A stretch of 12,915 nucleotides of DNA. It comes from NIOZ-UU13 sp049287505. Its GTDB lineage: Bacteria > Planctomycetota > Phycisphaerae > Sedimentisphaerales > Anaerobacaceae. Under the pieces are notes generated by a model. It ran no database searches, was not told the origin of the DNA, and saw only the letters and a program-made list of their open reading frames with translations. Position 1 is the stretch's first letter. Each line of letters opens with the position of its first letter. Where the stretch lies: the NCBI GenBank assembly GCA_049287505.1, contig JBAQFY010000182.1, forward strand, positions 1-12,915. Reading direction: 5' to 3'. Below, piece after piece: positions 11,828 to 12,915 of the stretch. Position numbers and translations under genes: made by a program.

Positions 11828-12915
11828 ATGATAACGTTCTGGTGGAAGGTCTATTCTGAAGAGGAAGACTATCTGGAGTTATATATTGATGGAGTATTTA
11901 AGGACAAGATTAGCGGAGAGGTGGGCTGGCAGCAGAAGCAATATAATCTGACTGGTTCCGACACTCACACGTTGCTCTGGCAGTATGTGAAGGATTGGAG
12001 TGTTTCTGAGGGTTCCGATAAGGGCTGGGTGGACTGGCTGCAGGGACCGGGCACGGCGCCTCCTGTACCTGATCCGTTCGCTGAGGTCTTAGACTGTGAC
12101 CTTAGTTTCACAACTGGTGGTGATACAGACTGGGAAGCGAATACCGTGTCTGGCTATTACGGAGGTGATTCTGCCTGGAGCGGGTCCGTTGGTGACGAGG
12201 AGCAATCCTGGCTTCAGACCACGGTGGAAGGGGAAGGTACGGTAACGTTCTGGTGGAAGGTCTATTCTGAAGAGGAAGACTATCTGGAGTTCTATATTGA
12301 TAGTGTACGTCAGGACCGGATTGACGGAGAGGTGTACTGGGAGCAGAAGCAATATAATATCAGCGGCTCAGGCAGCCATACGCTGAAATGGCGTTATATC
12401 AAGGACAGCGAAGGCGAAGCAGGTGACGATGGCGGCTCGGTGGACTGGCTGCAGTGGTCAGGTTCGCCGCCCCCGGACCCGACAAATTGGGACACGATTA
12501 CCTACACGTATGACCCGGCCGGCAGGCGCATCAAAAAGAATGTCGTTGGTAGCTACATAGTCAAATACGTCTATGATGGCGGCCACGTTATCGCTGAATA
12601 CGACAACAGTAACCTCTTACGCAAATACATCTACGGTGCCCGCGTTGATGAGCCGGTCTGTATGCTCGACGTGGCCGATAATAACGCGGCCTACTACTAT
12701 CACTTCGATGGTCTTGGTTCCGTGGTGGCCTTGAGTGATTCGACCGGGGAAGTCGTTGAGCAATACGTCTATGACGTCTTTGGACAGCCGGCGCTCCAGG
12801 GCAGCCTGAGTACGTTCGGCAACACGCAGGTCTTTTCATCTTCAACTACCAGTGCAGATCGTCGGGCCATGTCCTACACGATGCCTGAGAAGGGGAATAT
12901 CCAGAGCATCTGCAT
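11828..12915 (+). CDS. RHS/YD-repeat protein with tandem FWWKV domains, open at the 3' edge and probably 5'-truncated
   Basis: The frame is open for 362 codons from ATG 11828 to the window end. Residues 3-72 and 140-210 are two copies of one beta-rich domain ('TFWWKVYSEEEDYLE', 'QKQYN', 'HTL.W.Y.KD', 'VDWLQ'), 137 residues apart. Residues 224-320 match the C-terminal part of an RHS/YD-repeat core: 'YTYDPAGRRIKK', 'YVYDGGHVIAEYD', 'YHFDGLGSVVALSD', 'YVYDVFGQP'. From about 336 another module seems to begin ('SADRRAMSYTMPEKGNIQSI') instead of the usual 'YYYRARYY' motif. Such proteins are normally large and exported. Here there is no signal peptide and no proper ribosome binding site, and copy 1 lacks the ~48 residues that precede 'TFWWKV' in copy 2. 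The visible start is therefore probably artificial: a truncated gene or a frameshift at the AAA run 11826-11828. Confidence 0.75.
   Translation, partial: MITFWWKVYSEEEDYLELYIDGVFKDKISGEVGWQQKQYNLTGSDTHTLLWQYVKDWSVSEGSDKGWVDWLQGPGTAPPVPDPFAEVLDCDLSFTTGGDTDWEANTVSGYYGGDSAWSGSVGDEEQSWLQTTVEGEGTVTFWWKVYSEEEDYLEFYIDSVRQDRIDGEVYWEQKQYNISGSGSHTLKWRYIKDSEGEAGDDGGSVDWLQWSGSPPPDPTNWDTITYTYDPAGRRIKKNVVGSYIVKYVYDGGHVIAEYDNSNLLRKYIYGARVDEPVCMLDVADNNAAYYYHFDGLGSVVALSDSTGEVVEQYVYDVFGQPALQGSLSTFGNTQVFSSSTTSADRRAMSYTMPEKGNIQSIC
11832..11880 (+). repeat. 49-nt tract identical to 12243-12291
   Basis: The first 49 bases of the two FWWKV domain copies match base for base (offset 411 nt = 137 codons). Flanking sequence shows clear divergence. 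This suggests recent duplication or gene conversion between units. Confidence 0.9.
12243..12291 (+). repeat. second copy of the 49-nt identical tract
   Basis: Partner of 11832-11880 within the second FWWKV domain of the same frame. The following ~75 bases are similar but not identical. Confidence 0.9.

Noticed and set aside
12089..12845. Minus-strand frames within the RHS region
   Set aside because: They lie antisense to a long frame with unmistakable YD-repeat motifs and show no domain features.
1..12915. tRNA, rRNA, CRISPR arrays, transposase or integrase genes
   Set aside because: None could be recognised by reading either strand; short or divergent RNA genes could still be missed without a covariance search.

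Overview
The window looks like chromosomal DNA of a diderm (LPS-bearing) bacterium, most probably a planctomycete of the Phycisphaerae type or a close relative. This is inferred from the mix of gene families: a Kdo transferase, an ArnT-like transferase carrying a LAB_N domain, a divergent GH10-like protein, a Tat-exported sugar isomerase-like protein, and an RHS protein with 'FWWKV' repeat domains. Interspersed palindromic repeats also fit. No rRNA or tRNA was seen that could fix the taxonomy.

Layout. 1-962 (+): 3' three-quarters of waaA/kdtA, cut by the window edge. 963-1212: repeat-like spacer with a hairpin terminator and a good sigma70-type promoter. 1213-2159 (+): a small clan AA aspartic protease and a four-helix membrane protein whose expected start codon reads ACG. 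2265-3115 (-): an MNT/HEPN toxin-antitoxin-type pair with, directly behind its stop codon, a 37-codon remnant of a second homocysteine methyltransferase gene. 3281-5642 (-): a tight gene trio (conserved hypothetical, lipoprotein, homocysteine S-methyltransferase). 5757-10533 (-): GH10-like protein, ComEA-like helix-hairpin-helix protein, ArnT-like/LAB_N fusion and GT2 glycosyltransferase, probably one operon read from a promoter near 10624-10651. 10804-11760 (+): Tat-exported xylose-isomerase-like TIM-barrel protein, divergent from that operon. 11828-12915 (+): an RHS/YD-repeat protein open at the right edge, with an apparently truncated 5' end.

How the genes fit together. WaaA transfers Kdo to lipid A precursor. 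The GT2 enzyme probably makes a polyprenyl-phosphate sugar, and the ArnT-like protein would use such a donor on the far side of the membrane. The LAB_N domain again points to lipid A, so envelope glycolipid work is the main metabolic theme. The methyltransferase belongs to methionine/one-carbon metabolism and seems only a positional neighbour.

The most notable feature is gene-fragment traffic rather than one new system. It includes: (i) a palindromic element inserted in frame in the lipoprotein gene, with a short version at 3195-3227; (ii) the first ~31 codons of the hypothetical gene at 5145-5642 reappearing, diverged, as the N-terminus of the glycosyltransferase 3 kb away; (iii) a methyltransferase 3' fragment on the far side of the MNT/HEPN pair from the intact gene; and (iv) RHS repeat units sharing a 49-nt identical tract.
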